In this document: positions 5,498-5,502 of the stretch, piece after piece
Layout of the letters: every line of letters begins with the position of its first letter
How positions within the stretch are numbered: position 1 is the first letter of the stretch
NCBI GenBank assembly: GCA_016763955.1
Contig: JAESSU010000394.1
Coordinates: 1-5,502, forward strand
DNA from: Phycisphaeraceae bacterium
GTDB lineage: Bacteria > Planctomycetota > Phycisphaerae > Phycisphaerales > Phycisphaeraceae
Direction: 5' to 3'
DNA length: 5,502 nucleotides
Program-made: the position numbers and the translations under genes
The notes under the pieces: model-generated
Told to the model about the DNA's origin: nothing
What the model saw: only the letters and a program-made list of their open reading frames with translations
Databases searched by the model: none

Positions 5498-5502
5498 TTC
5501 CC

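Noticed and set aside
1..5502. CRISPR array or defence system
   Set aside because: No regularly spaced repeats and no defence-related domains were seen on either strand.

Overview
The window looks like a chromosomal segment from a bacterium of the Planctomycetes-Verrucomicrobia-Lentisphaerae (PVC) group, possibly a Phycisphaerae-like planctomycete or a lentisphaerid. This rests on the combination of genes: a LacI regulator of the PVC type, a short pseudopilin with an H-X9-D tail, a secreted SGNH hydrolase, a secreted LamG protein, and a tyrosine integrase beginning MACLKKR. Base composition is close to 50% GC by eye. The assignment is inference; no marker gene is present.

Left part (1-3974, all minus strand). 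Reading in the direction of transcription, the order is a LacI-family regulator (3974 to 2892), a prepilin-type pseudopilin (2846 to 2121), a secreted SGNH/GDSL-type hydrolase (1991 to 624) and a secreted LamG-domain protein (615 to beyond the left edge). Gaps are 45, 129 and 8 nt, so the four could form one transcription unit. The lacI promoter is readable and carries two similar operator-like palindromes 32 bp apart, which suggests autoregulation. The likely theme is sugar-responsive control of surface or exported proteins that bind and de-esterify a polysaccharide.

Middle (3975-4364). This gene-free stretch holds the lacI promoter and operators, a motif resembling REP elements, a long hairpin whose mismatches are G-U wobbles only in plus-strand RNA, a short second hairpin, a strong plus-strand terminator with no recognisable plus-strand gene before it, and a TTGTACC direct repeat. 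It could be a small RNA gene, or the scar or attachment region of an integrated element.

Right part (4365-5502, plus strand). A planctomycete-type tyrosine recombinase is broken into three frames.

The LamG gene (once) and the integrase gene (twice) are each interrupted by what looks like loss of one base in a C or G run. All three would be repaired by adding one C or G, so either the read data under-call homopolymers or these genes are decaying. I see no clear undescribed defence or mobile system; the most interesting parts are the regulator with its operators, the structured intergenic segment and the unusual residues in the otherwise recognisable enzymes.
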